From NCBI RefSeq assembly GCF_900103975.1, contig NZ_FNIR01000008.1, forward strand, positions 62,001 to 126,000: a stretch of DNA of 64,000 bases. The letters run 5' to 3'. The DNA is from Klenkia soli (GTDB taxonomy: Bacteria > Actinomycetota > Actinomycetes > Mycobacteriales > Geodermatophilaceae). The notes below the pieces were generated by a model. That model had not been told where the DNA came from. It worked only from the letters and a program-made list of their open reading frames with translations, and ran no database searches. Of the stretch, positions 19,259 to 28,055 are shown one piece after another (position 1 is the first letter of the stretch; each line of letters opens with the position of its first letter). The translations under genes and the position numbers were made by a program.

Positions 19259-21064
19259 ATGACGACTCCGCTCAACCTGGTCTCCCTCGAACGTGTCCAC
19301 AAGGCGCACGGCACGACGGTCCTGCTCGACGACGTGTCCCTCGGGATCGCGGCCGGCGAGCGGATCGGCGTCGTCGGCCGCAACGGGGGCGGCAAGTCCA
19401 CGCTGCTGTCGGTGCTCACCGGCCTCGAGCCCCCGGACTCCGGTCGGGTCACGATGCGCGGCGGCACGGCGATGGGCGTGCTCGACCAGAGCGGCACGCT
19501 GCCCGCGGGCACGACGGTGCACGACGTCGTCCTGGCCGGGTTCGGCGCCGAGCACGAGTGGGCCGCCGACGCCGCCGTCCGCTCGGTGCTCACCGGTCTG
19601 GAGCTGGACCGGCTCGGCCTCGACGCGCCCGTCGCCCCGATGTCCGGTGGCGAGCGCCGCCGGGTCGCGCTGGCCGCGCAGCTGGTCCGCCCGCTGGACC
19701 TGCTGGTCCTCGACGAGCCGACCAACCACCTGGACGTCGAGGGCGTCGCCTGGCTGGCCGAGTACGTCAAGGCGCGCACCGGCGGCATGGTGGTCGTCAC
19801 CCACGACCGCTGGTTCCTCGACGAGGTCTGCACCACGACGTGGGAGGTCGCCGACGGGTCGGTCTACGCCTACGACGGCGGCTACTCCGCGTACACGCTG
19901 GCCCGGGCCGAGCGTGCCCGGATCTCCAGCGTCACCGAGGAGCGTCGGCTCAACCTGGTGCGCAAGGAGCTGGCCTGGCTGCGGCGTGGCCCGCCGGCCC
20001 GCACCAGCAAGCCCAAGTTCCGGATCGAGGCCGCCCAGGCGCTGATCGCCGACGAGCCGCCGGCCCGCGACTCCATGCAGCTGGCCAACTTCGCCGCGCG
20101 CCGGCTGGGCAAGACCGTCTACGAGCTCTCGGACGTGTCGTACGCCGTCCCGACCGACGACGGCCCCCGGTCGCTGTTCCGCGACCTGGACTGGAACGTC
20201 GGCCCGGGCGACCGGATCGGCATCGTCGGCGTCAACGGCGCGGGCAAGACGTCGCTGCTGAAGATGCTGGTCGGGGAGAACGAGCCCGACTCCGGCGTGG
20301 TCAAGGTCGGCCAGACCGTCTCGGTCGCCTACCTGTCCCAGCACGTCACCGAGCTGCCGCCCAAGGCGCGCGTGCTCGAGGCCGTGCAGGACGTCGCCCG
20401 GGTCGCCCGGCTGGGCAACCAGGAGATCTCGGCGTCCACCCTGGCCGAGCGCTTCGGGTTCGCCGCCAACCGGCAGTGGACGCCGGTCGGCGACCTCTCG
20501 GGCGGTGAGCGGCGCCGGCTGCAGCTGCTCCGCCTGCTCATGGCCGAGCCCAACGTGCTGGTGCTCGACGAGCCGACCAACGACCTGGACATCGACACGC
20601 TCACCGCCCTGGAGGACCTGCTCGACGGGTTCCCCGGCACGGTGCTGGTGGTCAGCCACGACCGGTACTTCGTCGACCGGGTCTGCGACACCGTCGTCGC
20701 GCTGCTCGGCGACGGCTCGCTGGCCCAGCTGCCCGGTGGCGTCGAGGAGTACCTGCGCCGCCGCGCCGCCGGCGGTGCGCCGCTCTCGACGGCGGCCGGT
20801 GCCTCCGGCGGCGACCTGGGGACGACGGCCCGACCGGCCGTGTCGGCGGCCGATGCCCGGGCCGCCCGCAAGGAGGTGCAGAAGCTCGAGCGCCGCATGC
20901 TCAAGCTCGACGCCGACGAGAAGAAGCTGCACGCGCAGCTCCTGGACGCCGCCACCGACCACGCGAAGGTCGCCGAGCTGAACGCGCAGCTGATCGCCGT
21001 GCAGACCGAGAAGGAGCAGACCGAGACCGCCTGGCTGGAGGCCGCCGAGCTCGCCGAGGCCTGA
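19259..21064 (+). CDS. ABC-F family ATPase (Uup-like)
   Basis: 601 aa with two ATP-binding domains and no membrane segment. Domain 1: Walker A GRNGGGKSTLL, signature MSGGERRR, Walker B LLVLDEPTNHLD. Domain 2: GVNGAGKTSLL, LSGGERRR and LVLDEPTNDLD. A linker lies between them, and the C-terminus (about 535-601) is a charged coiled coil as in Uup. ABC-F proteins act on ribosomes (translation rescue, some antibiotic resistance), and Uup also on branched DNA. Housekeeping rather than resistance is more likely, given the Uup-like tail. It ends 16 bases before an exceptional hairpin terminator. Confidence 0.9.
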   Translation: MTTPLNLVSLERVHKAHGTTVLLDDVSLGIAAGERIGVVGRNGGGKSTLLSVLTGLEPPDSGRVTMRGGTAMGVLDQSGTLPAGTTVHDVVLAGFGAEHEWAADAAVRSVLTGLELDRLGLDAPVAPMSGGERRRVALAAQLVRPLDLLVLDEPTNHLDVEGVAWLAEYVKARTGGMVVVTHDRWFLDEVCTTTWEVADGSVYAYDGGYSAYTLARAERARISSVTEERRLNLVRKELAWLRRGPPARTSKPKFRIEAAQALIADEPPARDSMQLANFAARRLGKTVYELSDVSYAVPTDDGPRSLFRDLDWNVGPGDRIGIVGVNGAGKTSLLKMLVGENEPDSGVVKVGQTVSVAYLSQHVTELPPKARVLEAVQDVARVARLGNQEISASTLAERFGFAANRQWTPVGDLSGGERRRLQLLRLLMAEPNVLVLDEPTNDLDIDTLTALEDLLDGFPGTVLVVSHDRYFVDRVCDTVVALLGDGSLAQLPGGVEEYLRRRAAGGAPLSTAAGASGGDLGTTARPAVSAADARAARKEVQKLERRMLKLDADEKKLHAQLLDAATDHAKVAELNAQLIAVQTEKEQTETAWLEAAELAEA

Positions 21065-21080
21065 GGCCGCGCCCACCCCA

Positions 21081-21140
21081 GGCAAAGGAACCTCTGCACC
21101 CCCTTCTCGGCCCAGAAGGGGGTGCAGAGGTTCCTTTGCC
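21081..21140. terminator. 27-bp perfect hairpin between convergent genes
   Basis: Two 27-base arms (21081-21107 and 21114-21140) are exact reverse complements around the 6-base loop CGGCCC. The arms begin GGCAAAGGAACC and run into CACCCCC. There is no T-run. It lies between the ABC-F gene (+) and the excisionase-type regulator (-), so it can stop transcription from both sides. The length and lack of any mismatch are unusual for a terminator. Confidence 0.8.
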
Positions 21141-21158
21141 CGGCCGGGGGTGCGTGGG

Positions 21159-21536
21159 TCAGGTCTGCGGGGGGTCCTCGTGGTGGCAGCGGCGCTGGTG
21201 CTCGAGGACGTCGGCCAGCCGTAGCCGGCGGTGGCTGCCGGGCTGGTCGTAGGGGATCAGCCCGTGGTCGAGCATGCGGACCAGCGTCGGCCGGCTGACC
21301 CCGAGCAGGTCGGCGGCCTCCTGCGTGGTCACCATGCGCTCGTGCCGGCTCAGGGTGACCGAGGCGCCGTCGACGAAGGCGTCGGCGACGAACTCCAACG
21401 CCTCGCCGAGCGGCGCCGGTAGCGTGATCTCCGTCCCGTCCGAGCCGCGCACCACCCACGGCCCCGCCGGCAGGGCGGGCGGCGTCGGCGGCGGGTGCAC
21501 CGTCGACTCGCGCAGGTGGTGGTCCACGGGGCACAC
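21159..21536 (-). CDS. Excisionase-family helix-turn-helix DNA-binding protein
   Basis: 125 aa from a GTG at 21536. The C-terminal half carries a MerR/excisionase-type winged helix: TTQEAADLLGVSRPTLVRMLD followed by IPYDQPGSHRRLRLADVL. The N-terminal part has a short beta-rich region (VVRGSDGTEITLPAPLGEAL). Such proteins are often antitoxins or small regulators; no toxin gene is next to it. TACAGT (21535-21540, minus strand) sits seven bases before a second in-frame GTG at 21527, so a leaderless 122-aa product is a good alternative. It is divergent from the Mrp operon and may control it. Confidence 0.75.
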   Translation of the reverse strand: MCPVDHHLRESTVHPPPTPPALPAGPWVVRGSDGTEITLPAPLGEALEFVADAFVDGASVTLSRHERMVTTQEAADLLGVSRPTLVRMLDHGLIPYDQPGSHRRLRLADVLEHQRRCHHEDPPQT

Positions 21537-21540
21537 TGTA

Positions 21541-21558
21541 AATCGAACGAATCGAACG
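21541..21558. repeat. Tandem 9-bp direct repeat in divergent promoter region
   Basis: AATCGAACG occurs twice, back to back, in the 58-base gap between the small regulator and mrpA. The position next to a predicted -10 and the tandem arrangement suggest a protein-binding site, possibly for the regulator itself. Confidence 0.5.
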
Positions 21559-21594
21559 CGCGCGCCGATCGGCGTCCGGACCCCCTGGAGACTC

Positions 21595-24522
21595 GTGGGC
21601 CTGCTCCTCCTCGCACACCTGGCGGCCGCCTGCCTGGCGCCGCTGCTGGTGCGCTGGTGGGGTCGTTCGGCCTACTACGCGCTGGCGCTGGTGCCCGCGG
21701 CCGGGTTCGTGTGGCTGGGCACGCAGCTGTCCACCGTGCTGGCCGGCGGCACCGTCGACGAGCGCACCACGTGGATCCCGGCGCTGGACCTCGACGTCAC
21801 GTTGCGGCTGGACTCCCTCGCGCTGGCGGTCGCCGCGCTGGTCACCGGCGTGGGCGCGCTGGTCTTCGTCTACTGCGCCCGCTACTTCGAGCCCGGCGAC
21901 GAGGGCCTGGGCCGCTTCGCCGGCGTGCTCATGGCCTTCGCCGGCTCGATGCTCGGCCTCGTCGTCGCCGACGACATGCTCCTGCTCTACGTGTTCTGGG
22001 AGCTCACCACCGTCTTCTCCTTCCTGCTGATCGGCGGCAGCGGGGCCAAGGTCGCCGGCCGTCGCGCCGCCCAGCAGGCGCTGATCGTCACCACCGCGGG
22101 CGGGTTGGCGATGCTCGTCGGGCTGGTGATGATCGGCCAGGCCAGCGGCAGCTACCTGCTGTCCGAGGTCGTCGCGAACCCGGGCACCGGGCCCGCGGTG
22201 ACCGTCGGCGTCCTGCTGGTGCTGGCCGGCGCGGTCACCAAGTCGGCGATGGTCCCGTTCCACTTCTGGCTGCCCGCGGCCATGGAGGCACCCACCCCGA
22301 CCAGCGCGTACCTGCACGCCGCGGCCATGGTGAAGGCCGGCATCTACCTGGTCGCCCGGCTGGCCCCCGGCTTCGCCGACACCCCCGGCTGGAAGCCCGT
22401 CGTCATCGGCCTGGGGCTGGCCACCATGCTGCTGGGCGGCTACCGGGCGCTGCGGCAGTACGACCTCAAGCTGCTGCTGGCCTTCGGCACCGTCAGCCAG
22501 CTCGGCTTCCTCATGGTGCTGGTGGGCACCGGCAGCCGCGAGGCCGCCGCGGCCGGCATCGCGATGCTGCTGGCGCACGGCCTGTTCAAGTCCACCCTGT
22601 TCCTCACCGTCGGCGTCGTCGACCACACCTGCGGCACCCGCGACCTGCGCGAGATCAACGGCCTGGGCCGCCGCCTGCCGGTGCTCGCCGTCATCGCGGG
22701 GTTGGCCGGTGCCTCGATGGCCGGGCTGCCGCCGCTGCTGGGCTTCGTCGGCAAGGAGGCGGCGTTCACCGCGTTCCTGGACGGCGGGCTGGAGAGCCGG
22801 GTCTGGGCGCTGCTGACCCTCCTGGGGCTGCTGCTGGGATCGGTCCTCACCGTGGCGTACACCGCCCGCTTCCTCTGGGGCGCCTTCGGCACGGGCGGGT
22901 CGCTGCGGCACTGCGACGCCGACCGGCCCAGCCCTGAGCACCTGCACCGCCCCGGCCCGGCGTTCCTGGCCGCCCCGGCGGTGCTGGCCCTGCTCGGGCT
23001 GCTGGCCGGGCCGTTCTCCGGGCTGCTCGAGCCGCTGGTCGCGCCGTACGCCGACACGCTCCCGCTCGTCGCCGAGGAGGCGGAGAAGCTGGCGCTGTGG
23101 CACGGCTGGCAGCCGGCCCTGCTGCTGTCGCTGGTCACCCTCGGCGGCGGCCTCGCCCTGTTCGCCGCCCGCGACCCGGTCGCCCGGCTGCAGCGCCGGC
23201 TGGCCGTCGACCCCTCGGCCGACGAGGGCTACTGGCACACCATGCGCGGGCTGGACGTCGTCGCGCAGGTCGCCACCCGCACCACCCAGCGCGGTTCGCT
23301 GCCCACCTACCTCGGCGTCATCCTGGTCGTGCTCGTGGCGCTGCCCGGGTCGGTGCTGGTGTTCCGCGCCCCGTGGCCCGACGAGGTCCGGTTGTGGGAC
23401 ACCCCGGTGCAGGCGCTGATCGGCGTGGTCGTCCTCGGCGCGGCCGCGCTCGCCGTCCGCATCCGGCAGCGGTTGTCGGCGGTCCTCGTCGTCGGCGTCA
23501 CCGGCTACGGCGTCGGCGTGCTGTTCGCGCTGCAGGGCGCTCCCGACCTCGCGCTCACCCAGTTCCTGGTCGAGACGCTCACCCTGGTCACCTTCGTGCT
23601 GGTGCTGCGCAAGCTGCCCAAGGACATCTCCGACCGGCACCAGGCCAAGGAGCGCACCGCGCGCGGGCTGATCGCCGTCGCCGTCGGCCTGCTGATGGGC
23701 GGGGTGGGCATCGTGGCCCTCGGCGCCCGCACGGCGACCCCCGTCTCGGTCGACTACCCGGAGCAGGCCTACGACTTCGGCGGCGGCGAGAACATCGTCA
23801 ACGTGACCCTGGTCGACATCCGGGCCTGGGACACCATGCTCGAGGTCTCCCTGCTGGTCGTGGTCGCCACCGGCGTCGCCAGCCTGGTGTTCCTGCGCGA
23901 GCGCACCGGCTCGGTCGCCCGGGCCACCGGCGAGGCGGTCACGAGCGCGGCCGCCCGGCGGGCCCCCCGGGACCGGTGGCTGGCCGCCAGCGCCACGCTG
24001 GCCCCCCAGCGCCGGTCGGTCATCCTCGAGGTGATCACCCGGGTGCTGTTCCACACGATCGTGGTGCTGAGCGTCTACCTGCTCTTCAGCGGCCACAACG
24101 TGCCCGGCGGCGGGTTCGCCGGTGGCCTGGTCGCCGGGCTCGCGCTCGTGCTGCGCTACCTGGCCGGCGGGCGCTACGAGCTCGGCGAGGCCGCGCCGGT
24201 CGACCCGGGCAAGCTGCTGGGCGGTGGCCTCCTGCTGGCCGGTGCCACCGGCATCGCCGGCCTGGTGCTCGGCGCCGACGCGCTGCAGACCACGATCCTG
24301 CAGGCCACGGTCCCGGTGCTCGGCGACGTCAAGCTGGTCACCTCGCTGTTCTTCGACGTCGGGGTCTACCTGATCGTCATCGGCCTCGTCCTCGACGTGC
24401 TGCGCAGCCTCGGCGCGCAGATCGACGCCGACGACGAGGAGGACGAGGACGACCCGCTGTCCGAGGACGGCGACGGCGCGGGTTCCGGGGCCGTCGGCGC
24501 CGGGGTGGGGGGCACCCGATGA
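21595..24522 (+). CDS. mrpA: Mrp cation/proton antiporter subunit A fused to subunit B
   Basis: 975 aa, GTG start with GGAG upstream. The N-terminal part (to about 740) is the ND5-like MrpA proton channel: VFWELTTVFSFLLIG, PFHFWLPAAMEAPTPTSAYLHAA and HGLFKSTLFLTVG hold the expected charged residues. It is followed by a DUF4040 / MrpA C-terminal region. From about residue 805 (RRSVILEVITRVLFHT) the sequence is MnhB, with SGHNVPGGGFAGGL. A+B fusions occur in several actinobacteria. The complex exchanges Na+ or K+ for protons across the membrane and needs all subunits. The end of the protein is an acidic and Gly-rich cytoplasmic tail. The next gene starts in its stop codon (ATGA). Confidence 0.92.
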   Translation: MGLLLLAHLAAACLAPLLVRWWGRSAYYALALVPAAGFVWLGTQLSTVLAGGTVDERTTWIPALDLDVTLRLDSLALAVAALVTGVGALVFVYCARYFEPGDEGLGRFAGVLMAFAGSMLGLVVADDMLLLYVFWELTTVFSFLLIGGSGAKVAGRRAAQQALIVTTAGGLAMLVGLVMIGQASGSYLLSEVVANPGTGPAVTVGVLLVLAGAVTKSAMVPFHFWLPAAMEAPTPTSAYLHAAAMVKAGIYLVARLAPGFADTPGWKPVVIGLGLATMLLGGYRALRQYDLKLLLAFGTVSQLGFLMVLVGTGSREAAAAGIAMLLAHGLFKSTLFLTVGVVDHTCGTRDLREINGLGRRLPVLAVIAGLAGASMAGLPPLLGFVGKEAAFTAFLDGGLESRVWALLTLLGLLLGSVLTVAYTARFLWGAFGTGGSLRHCDADRPSPEHLHRPGPAFLAAPAVLALLGLLAGPFSGLLEPLVAPYADTLPLVAEEAEKLALWHGWQPALLLSLVTLGGGLALFAARDPVARLQRRLAVDPSADEGYWHTMRGLDVVAQVATRTTQRGSLPTYLGVILVVLVALPGSVLVFRAPWPDEVRLWDTPVQALIGVVVLGAAALAVRIRQRLSAVLVVGVTGYGVGVLFALQGAPDLALTQFLVETLTLVTFVLVLRKLPKDISDRHQAKERTARGLIAVAVGLLMGGVGIVALGARTATPVSVDYPEQAYDFGGGENIVNVTLVDIRAWDTMLEVSLLVVVATGVASLVFLRERTGSVARATGEAVTSAAARRAPRDRWLAASATLAPQRRSVILEVITRVLFHTIVVLSVYLLFSGHNVPGGGFAGGLVAGLALVLRYLAGGRYELGEAAPVDPGKLLGGGLLLAGATGIAGLVLGADALQTTILQATVPVLGDVKLVTSLFFDVGVYLIVIGLVLDVLRSLGAQIDADDEEDEDDPLSEDGDGAGSGAVGAGVGGTR

Positions 24523-25139
24523 CCCCCACCGTGGTGCTGCCGATCATCATCGCCGGGCTCTACGCCGCGGGCGTCTACCTGCTGCTGGACCGCAGCCTGA
24601 CCCGCGTGCTGCTGGGGTTCCTGCTGCTGGGCAACGCGACCAACGTGCTGCTGCTGTCCGCCGGCGGCGTGGCGGGGCTCGCCCCGATCCTGCCGGTGGA
24701 CGACGAGTCGGCGATCAACGACCCGCTCCCGCAGGCGCTGGTGCTCACCGCGATCGTCATCACCTTCGGCATCTCCGCGTTCGTCCTGGCGATGATCTAC
24801 CGCTCGTGGCGGCTGGTCCGCGACGAGGTCGTGCAGGACGACGCCGAGGACCTCCGGGTCGCCACCCGCGAGGAGATCGACGCCGACGAGCGCGACCCCG
24901 AGGAGATGGACCCCGCCGACCGCGGCCCCGGTGACGGGTTCACCGTCGAGGCCGGCCCGCACCACCCCGACGGCCGCGACACCGACACACCCTCCGACGA
25001 CGTGGGGCTGGGCCTGGCCGGTGCGGTCGAGGCCGAGAACGAGTCCGCCGAGGCCCGCGCGGTCGCCGACCCCGGCCAGCTGCGCGCCGGCAGCCAGCGC
25101 GACGAACCGGCCCACCACCGCAGGGAGGAGGAGCACTGA
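24519..25139 (+). CDS. mrpC: Mrp antiporter subunit C with long acidic tail
   Basis: 206 aa, whereas MrpC is usually about 110-125. Residues 1-95 form the three helices of the NuoK-like subunit (GLYAAGVYLLLDRSLTRVLLG, LPQALVLTAIVITFGISAF). The remaining 110 residues are a hydrophilic, strongly acidic extension (EEIDADERDPEEMDPAD and so on) ending in HHRREEEH. The start overlaps the mrpA stop (ATGA) and its own stop overlaps the mrpD start (TGATG). The tail presumably lies in the cytoplasm; its role is unknown. Confidence 0.92.
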   Translation: MTPTVVLPIIIAGLYAAGVYLLLDRSLTRVLLGFLLLGNATNVLLLSAGGVAGLAPILPVDDESAINDPLPQALVLTAIVITFGISAFVLAMIYRSWRLVRDEVVQDDAEDLRVATREEIDADERDPEEMDPADRGPGDGFTVEAGPHHPDGRDTDTPSDDVGLGLAGAVEAENESAEARAVADPGQLRAGSQRDEPAHHRREEEH

Positions 25140-26719
25140 TGGACGACCTGATCCGGGTGCTCACCCCGCTGCCGGTGCTGCTGCCGCTGCTGGGGGCCGC
25201 CGGCGCACTGCTGGTCGGACGCCACCCGCGGCTGCAGCGCACGCTGAGCATCGTCGTGCTCACCGGGGTGCTGGCGGTGTCGATCTCGCTGCTGGTGCTG
25301 GCCGACGACCAGGGCGCCACCTCGGTGTCGGTCGGCGGGTGGCCGGTGCCGCTGGGCATCGTGCTGGTGGTCGACCGGTTGAGCGCGCTGATGCTGGTCG
25401 TGGCCAACACCGTCACCCTCGGCGTGCTGGTGTTCGCCGTCGGGCAGGGTGTCGCCGACGGCGAGGAGACCGACACACCGCTGTCGATCTTCCACCCGAC
25501 CTACCTGATCCTGGTCGCGGGCGTCAGCAACGCGTTCCTGGCCGGTGACCTGTTCAACCTCTACGTCGGCTTCGAGGTGCTGCTGGCGGCCAGCTACGTG
25601 CTGCTGACCCTGGGCGGTACGGCCGGCCGGATCCGGGCGGGCATCACCTACGTGGTGGTCAGCCTGATGAGCTCGCTGGTGTTCCTGGCCGCGATCGGCC
25701 TGGTGTACGCCGCGACCGGCACGGTGAACATGGCCCAGCTCGCCGTCCGGCTGGGGGAGCTGCCCGCCGGCACCCAGCTGCTGCTGCAGTCGATGCTGCT
25801 GGTCGCCTTCGGCATCAAGGCGGCGGTCTTCCCGCTGTCGGCCTGGTTGCCCGACAGCTACCCGACCGCGCCGGCCCCGGTCACCGCGGTGTTCGCCGGG
25901 CTGCTCACCAAGGTCGGCGTCTACGCGATCATCCGCACCAACACGTTGCTGTTCCCCTCGGGGGCGCTGGACGACGTCCTGCTCTGGGCCGCCCTGGCCA
26001 CGATGGTCATCGGCATCCTCGGCGCGGTCGCCCAGACCGACGTCAAGCGCATGCTCTCGTTCACCCTGGTCAGCCACATCGGCTACATGGTGTTCGGCGT
26101 CGCCCTGGGGACGACGGCCGGCTTCGCCGGCGCGATCTTCTACGTGGTGCACCACATCGCCATCCAGACCACGTTGTTCCTGGCGACCGGCCTGGTCGAG
26201 CGCCGCGGGGGGACGACGAACACCGAGAAGCTGGGCGGGCTGGCCAAGGCATCGCCGCTGCTGGCCATCCTCTTCTTCGTCCCCGCGATGAACCTGGCCG
26301 GCATCCCGCCGCTGTCGGGCTTCATCGGCAAGCTCGGCCTGATCGAGGCCGGCGTCGCCATGGGGGGCGTCGGGCCGTACGTGCTGGTCGGCGGTGCCGT
26401 CGTCACCAGCCTGCTCACGCTGGTGGCCACCGCCCGGGTGTGGGGTCGCGCGTTCTGGCGGCCGCGCTCGGTGGACACCGCCGAGGAGGACGTCGCCGCC
26501 GTCCGGCCCGCCGCCGGCACCGCCACCACCACCGCGCAGCTCCAGGAGACCCGGCTGCCGCGCACGATGGTCGCCGCCACCGCCGGCTTCGTCGCCGTCA
26601 CGCTGGCCATCACCGTGTTCGGCGGGGTGCTCTACGGCGTCGCCGACCGGGCCGCCGTCGACCTGCTGGACCGCACCCCCTACCTCGAGTCGGTCTTCGG
26701 CGACCAGGTGATCCGCTGA
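25139..26719 (+). CDS. mrpD: Mrp antiporter subunit D
   Basis: 526 aa, NuoN/ND2-like proton-channel subunit with about 14 helices. Family landmarks include NLYVGFEVLLAASYVLLTLGG, AVFPLSAWLPDSYPTAPAPV (with a conserved Lys just before) and MNLAGIPPLSGFIGKL. It works with MrpA in proton movement. Start and stop both overlap the neighbouring genes by one base pair of TGATG, showing tight coupling. The part near residues 440-465 is a hydrophilic insert rich in Ala, Thr and Asp. Confidence 0.94.
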   Translation: MDDLIRVLTPLPVLLPLLGAAGALLVGRHPRLQRTLSIVVLTGVLAVSISLLVLADDQGATSVSVGGWPVPLGIVLVVDRLSALMLVVANTVTLGVLVFAVGQGVADGEETDTPLSIFHPTYLILVAGVSNAFLAGDLFNLYVGFEVLLAASYVLLTLGGTAGRIRAGITYVVVSLMSSLVFLAAIGLVYAATGTVNMAQLAVRLGELPAGTQLLLQSMLLVAFGIKAAVFPLSAWLPDSYPTAPAPVTAVFAGLLTKVGVYAIIRTNTLLFPSGALDDVLLWAALATMVIGILGAVAQTDVKRMLSFTLVSHIGYMVFGVALGTTAGFAGAIFYVVHHIAIQTTLFLATGLVERRGGTTNTEKLGGLAKASPLLAILFFVPAMNLAGIPPLSGFIGKLGLIEAGVAMGGVGPYVLVGGAVVTSLLTLVATARVWGRAFWRPRSVDTAEEDVAAVRPAAGTATTTAQLQETRLPRTMVAATAGFVAVTLAITVFGGVLYGVADRAAVDLLDRTPYLESVFGDQVIR

Positions 26720-27297
26720 TGGCCCGGGTCACCCGGCTGCGTCGCCAGCTGCCGCTGCTGGTGTGGCTGGTGCTGGTCTGGAACCTGCTCTGGGGCACGT
26801 TCTCCTGGGCCAACCTGATCAGCGGCACGCTCATCGCGCTGGTCGTCACCACGCTGCTCCCGCTGCCCACCGTGCAGACGACGGGTCGGTTCCGGCCGGT
26901 GGCCGCGCTCCGGTTCCTCGGCCGGTTCCTGGTGGACCTGCTGGTGTCCAGCGCCGAGGTGTCCTGGTTGGCGTTCCGGCCCGGCCGGCACCGCTCGGCG
27001 ATCATCACCGTTCAGCTGCGCACCGACTCCGACCTGCTGCTGACCGTCATCGCCGAGGCGCTGTCCTTGGTGCCCGGCTCGCTGGTGCTCGACCTCGACC
27101 GCGAGCACCAGGTCCTCGCGCTGCACCTGGTGCAGGTGCGCGACCAGGCGCACGTGGAGCGGCAGCGGGCCAACGTGCTGGGCATGGAGGACCGGGTGGT
27201 GCGCGCCTTCGGCTCCGCCGCCGACATCGCCGCACTGGACACCCCGGGCGCGCGCACCCCGGAGACCGAGGGGACCGAGAGGATGAGCCAGCGATGA
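26719..27297 (+). CDS. mrpE: Mrp antiporter subunit E
   Basis: 192 aa with two or three N-terminal helices (LLVWLVLVWNLLWGTFSWANLISG) and a cytoplasmic domain with the family sequence LRTDSDLLLTVIAEALSLVPGSLV. MrpE supports assembly and activity of the antiporter. Starts in the mrpD stop codon and ends four bases inside mrpF. Confidence 0.92.
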   Translation: MARVTRLRRQLPLLVWLVLVWNLLWGTFSWANLISGTLIALVVTTLLPLPTVQTTGRFRPVAALRFLGRFLVDLLVSSAEVSWLAFRPGRHRSAIITVQLRTDSDLLLTVIAEALSLVPGSLVLDLDREHQVLALHLVQVRDQAHVERQRANVLGMEDRVVRAFGSAADIAALDTPGARTPETEGTERMSQR

Positions 27298-27611
27298 GCG
27301 TGGTCGTCGTCGTGTGCTTCGCGCTGCTGGGTGCCGGGGCCGTGCTGATCCTGGCCCGGCTGGCGCTGGGCCCCTCCCTGCTGGACCGGGTGGTGGCCAC
27401 CGACGCCCTGCTGGTCACCATCGCCTGCGGCATCGCCGTCTACTGCGCCGTCTACCGGGACATCTCGCTGGAGCCGGTGCTCCTGGTGGTCGCGCTGCTG
27501 GCCTTCGTCGGCTCGGTGTCGGTGGCCCGGTACATCGGCGGCATGCTGGTCGCCGACCAGCCGACCGACGCCGATGCCGACCTCACCGGCCGGGCGGAGG
27601 AGGCACCGTGA
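27294..27611 (+). CDS. mrpF: Mrp antiporter subunit F
   Basis: 105 aa, three helices, with the family core LGPSLLDRVVATDALLV (conserved Arg-Asp pair) and FVGSVSVARYIGG. The ATG overlaps the mrpE stop. MrpF, with A and D, is part of the cation path in known Mrp structures. It has a short acidic tail. Confidence 0.93.
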   Translation: MSVVVVVCFALLGAGAVLILARLALGPSLLDRVVATDALLVTIACGIAVYCAVYRDISLEPVLLVVALLAFVGSVSVARYIGGMLVADQPTDADADLTGRAEEAP

Positions 27612-28039
27612 GCATCGCCGACGTCGTCGCCTCGGTCTGCCTCGTGGCCGGCTGCTTCCTGTGCCTGACCGCCGGGCTGGGCCTGGTGCGCTTCCCCGAC
27701 GTGCTCAACCGCATGCACGCGGCCACCAAGCCCCAGGTGCTGGGCGTGCTGCTGGTGATGACCGGTGCCGTGATCCGCCTGGTCGGCGAGCCGATCGTGT
27801 GGATGCTGGTGCTGGTGGCGGTGTTCCAGCTGCTCACCGCGCCGGTCAGCGCGCACATGGTCAGCCGGATCGCCTACCGCCGCCGGCACGTGCGCCGCGA
27901 CCTGCTGCTGGTCGACGAGCTCGGCACCCCGGCCGGTGCACCGCTGCCGACCCGCCCGCACCCCGAGCACCCCGAGGGCGACCCCGACGCCGACGAACCC
28001 GCCGACGGCCCCGAGGCCACCCCCCGAACCATCTCGTAG
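27608..28039 (+). CDS. mrpG: Mrp antiporter subunit G
   Basis: 143 aa. Three helices with the family motifs GLVRFPDVLNRMHAATKPQVLG and LLTAPVSAHMVSRIAYRR. A hydrophilic tail of about 45 residues, rich in Pro, Asp and Glu, follows. Last gene of the operon mrpA(B)-C-D-E-F-G. The GTG start overlaps the mrpF stop (GTGA). Confidence 0.93.
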   Translation: MSIADVVASVCLVAGCFLCLTAGLGLVRFPDVLNRMHAATKPQVLGVLLVMTGAVIRLVGEPIVWMLVLVAVFQLLTAPVSAHMVSRIAYRRRHVRRDLLLVDELGTPAGAPLPTRPHPEHPEGDPDADEPADGPEATPRTIS

Positions 28040-28055
28040 CCCGAGCGCCTTCGGC

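Noticed and set aside
15883-19836. 1317-codon open frame on the minus strand
   Set aside because: It lies opposite the alpha-E, transglutaminase, clostripain and ABC-F genes, all of which have family motifs. Low-complexity Val/Gly/Arg/His composition is typical of antisense shadows in GC-rich DNA.
20329-24096. 1255-codon open frame on the minus strand
   Set aside because: Gln/Asp/His/Arg-rich shadow of ABC-F and mrpA; no domain can be recognised.
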